This document shows, in pieces, positions 62,693 through 64,000 of a stretch of 64,000 nt of DNA. A program made the translations under genes and the position numbers. The DNA comes from Agrococcus sp. ARC_14 (lineage in GTDB: Bacteria > Actinomycetota > Actinomycetes > Actinomycetales > Microbacteriaceae): the NCBI RefSeq assembly GCF_022436485.1, contig NZ_JAKUDO010000001.1:496001-560000 (forward strand), read 5' to 3'. The notes below the pieces were generated by a model. That model ran no database searches. It had not been told where the DNA came from and saw only the letters and a list, made by a program, of their open reading frames with translations. Each line of letters opens with the position of its first letter. Position 1 is the first letter of the stretch.

Positions 62693-63535
62693 ATGACCAC
62701 CACGCTTCGCGAACCCGCCATCCGGGTCGCCGGCATCGAGAAGTCGTTCAAGGACGTGCACGTGCTGCGCGGCGTCGACTTCGAGGTCGAGCCAGGCAGC
62801 ATCTTCGCGCTGCTGGGCTCCAACGGCGCGGGCAAGACCACGCTCGTGAAGATCCTCTCGACCCTGCTGCGAGCGGATGCGGGGCACGCGAGCGTGCACG
62901 GATTCGACGTCGCAGAGGCGGCCGAGCAGGTGCGCGAGTCGATCAGCCTGACGGGCCAGTTCGCCGCCGTCGACGAGCGGCTGAGCGGCCGCGAGAACCT
63001 CGTGCTGATCGCCCGACTGCGGCACATGCCGCAGCCCGGCGCCATCGCCGACGCGCTGCTCGAGCGATTCCTGCTGACCGAGGCGGGTGCCCGCATGGCG
63101 GCGACCTATTCGGGCGGGATGCGTCGCAGGCTCGACATCGCGATGAGCCTCATCGGCGACCCGCCCGTCATCTTCCTCGACGAGCCGACCACGGGCCTCG
63201 ACCCGCAGTCCCGCATCGAGGTGTGGGACACCATCCGCAGCCTGTCCGCAGGTGGCACCACCGTGCTGCTCACCACGCAGTACCTCGACGAGGCCGAGCA
63301 GCTGGCCGACCGCATCGCGATCCTGCACGAAGGCAGGATCATCCAGAACGGCACGCTGGCAGAGCTGAAGCGGCTGCTGCCCGCGGCGAAGGTCGAGTAC
63401 GTCGAGAAGCAGCCCTCGCTCGAGGAAGTGTTCCTCGCGCTCGTCGGCGGCGGCCAGCGGGCCGCGGCCGGCACCACCGATGCTGCGGACGACACCGCAG
63501 CCGCACCGACGCATCCCCGAGAGGAATCGCGATGA
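62693..63535 (+). CDS. Daunorubicin-resistance-type ABC ATPase (DrrA-like)
   Basis: A 280-aa ATPase with Walker A GSNGAGKTT, Q-loop in ISLTGQFAAVDERLSGRENL, signature YSGGMRRRLDIAMSL, Walker B VIFLDEPTTGLDPQS, H-loop LTTQYLDEAEQL, and a DrrA-type C-terminal domain VEYVEKQPSLEEVFLALVGG. The GQFAAVDE and EEVF motifs mark the DrrA branch. Coupled with the permease by ATGA. Confidence 0.93.
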   Translation: MTTTLREPAIRVAGIEKSFKDVHVLRGVDFEVEPGSIFALLGSNGAGKTTLVKILSTLLRADAGHASVHGFDVAEAAEQVRESISLTGQFAAVDERLSGRENLVLIARLRHMPQPGAIADALLERFLLTEAGARMAATYSGGMRRRLDIAMSLIGDPPVIFLDEPTTGLDPQSRIEVWDTIRSLSAGGTTVLLTTQYLDEAEQLADRIAILHEGRIIQNGTLAELKRLLPAAKVEYVEKQPSLEEVFLALVGGGQRAAAGTTDAADDTAAAPTHPREESR

Positions 63536-64000
63536 CCACCCACGCCGTCACCACCCGACCCCGGTCCGGTGCGCATCTGCTCGCCGACACCGGCGTGCTG
63601 ACCGGCCGCTCGCTGCGGCACATCCTGCGCAGCCCCGACACGATCATCACGACCGCGGTCACGCCGATCGCGCTGATGCTGCTGTTCGTGTTCGTCTTCG
63701 GCGGTGCGATCGACACCGGCTCCACCGGCTCCTACATCGACTACATGCTGCCGGGCATCCTGCTGATCACGGTCGCATCCGGCGTCGCCTACACCGTCTA
63801 CCGGCTCTTCCTCGACATGCAGGGCGGCGTCTTCGAGCGCTTCCAGTCGATGCCGATCGCGCGCTCGAGCGTGCTCTGGGCGCACGTGCTCACGTCGCTG
63901 GTGGCAAACCTGGTCGCCGTCGCGATCGTGATCGGTGTCGCGCTGCTGGTGGGCTTCCGCACCGGGGCGGGGCTGGGCGCGTGGCTCGCCATCGCCGGGA
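63532..64000 (+). CDS. ABC-2 type permease (DrrB-like), 5' part, gene runs past the window
   Basis: The first 156 codons: MTTHAVTTRPRSGAHLLADT, then LTGRSLRHILRSPDTIITTA, a helix ALMLLFVFVFGGAID, IDYMLPGILLITVASGVAYT, FLDMQGGVFERFQSMPIARS and helix SLVANLVAVAIVIGVALLVG. The N-terminal DrrB layout (cytosolic elbow, TM1, conserved loop FERFQSMPIARSSVL) is clear. ATGA overlap with the ATPase gene. No stop before the window ends, so the C-terminal helices lie outside. Confidence 0.9.
   Translation, partial: MTTHAVTTRPRSGAHLLADTGVLTGRSLRHILRSPDTIITTAVTPIALMLLFVFVFGGAIDTGSTGSYIDYMLPGILLITVASGVAYTVYRLFLDMQGGVFERFQSMPIARSSVLWAHVLTSLVANLVAVAIVIGVALLVGFRTGAGLGAWLAIAG

Overview
The window is 64 kb of very GC-rich DNA from an actinobacterium, most likely a member of the Microbacteriaceae (an Agrococcus-like genome is my guess; I cannot confirm the genus). 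Supporting this are the HspR/HAIR heat-shock circuit, the actinobacterial dUMP-forming dCTP deaminase, a POL-PE-LIG type LigD beside Ku, a ClgR/PopR-type regulator, several leaderless promoter layouts, and the short palindromic repeats built on CCCTTCGACAGGCTCAGGG and TCGAGGAG...GTCACGAGACC. No rRNA, tRNA, CRISPR array, transposase or phage gene was seen. The window reads as chromosomal backbone rich in small interspersed repeats. It starts inside a C45-family acyltransferase gene and ends inside a DrrB-like permease gene.

Layout. 1-11.2 kb: Ku/LigD end joining, a YbdK-type glutamate-cysteine ligase, a dienelactone hydrolase, dcd, a MarR regulator divergent from a His/Gly-rich protein, and a guanine-deaminase-like enzyme. 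11.2-14.7 kb: a DUF559 nuclease-fold protein, a UMF1-type MFS transporter and a DUF1345 membrane protein. 14.7-19.1 kb: dnaK-grpE-dnaJ-hspR behind two HAIR operators. 19.2-22.4 kb: four genes, three predicted membrane proteins and a small soluble one, the second carrying an APYG repeat tract. 22.5-32 kb: a RibD-like reductase, a MacB/FtsX-type ABC pair, a uridine-kinase-like enzyme, DedA, an alpha/beta hydrolase, two Pr6Pr paralogues, an MFS exporter and a CGNR regulator. 32.1-39.7 kb: clpB behind a third HAIR, an XRE regulator divergent from map, a sugar porter and a CYP152-type P450. 39.7-47.3 kb: an epoxide hydrolase divergent from a WYL regulator, a DEAD-box helicase with a long leader, a ROK kinase, a pyroglutamyl-peptidase fused to an SRPBCC domain, and a YdeI-like protein.

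47.4-49.6 kb holds the most interesting locus: two translationally coupled ClpP-like genes, the second lacking the catalytic serine, facing an XRE regulator of the ClgR/PopR type whose protein ends in YALAA. The inverted repeat TCTGC-N5-GCAGA lies about 40 bp upstream of both the clpP pair and the regulator. This suggests a self-limiting proteolysis switch: the regulator controls both promoters and is itself a Clp substrate.

49.6-64 kb: threonine aldolase, a disordered repeat protein, a GntR/ABC cassette with its operator, an Erm-type rRNA methylase with a candidate 26-codon upstream ORF, another ABC exporter, an ArsR-SRPBCC-DHFR operon, a NarL-type two-component pair, and a PadR-DUF1048-DrrAB operon.

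Repeats are a theme of their own. Five elements of 91-93 bp share 13-bp terminal inverted repeats (ACAACGCAAGC core). Three 60-bp elements have AACCGGTACC arms, and a related one is 55 bp. Two elements of 63-64 bp have TCGATCGGGCTGAGCG arms. REP-like palindromes sit at gene 3' ends, in one case within the linker of a response regulator and in another within the first codons of grpE.
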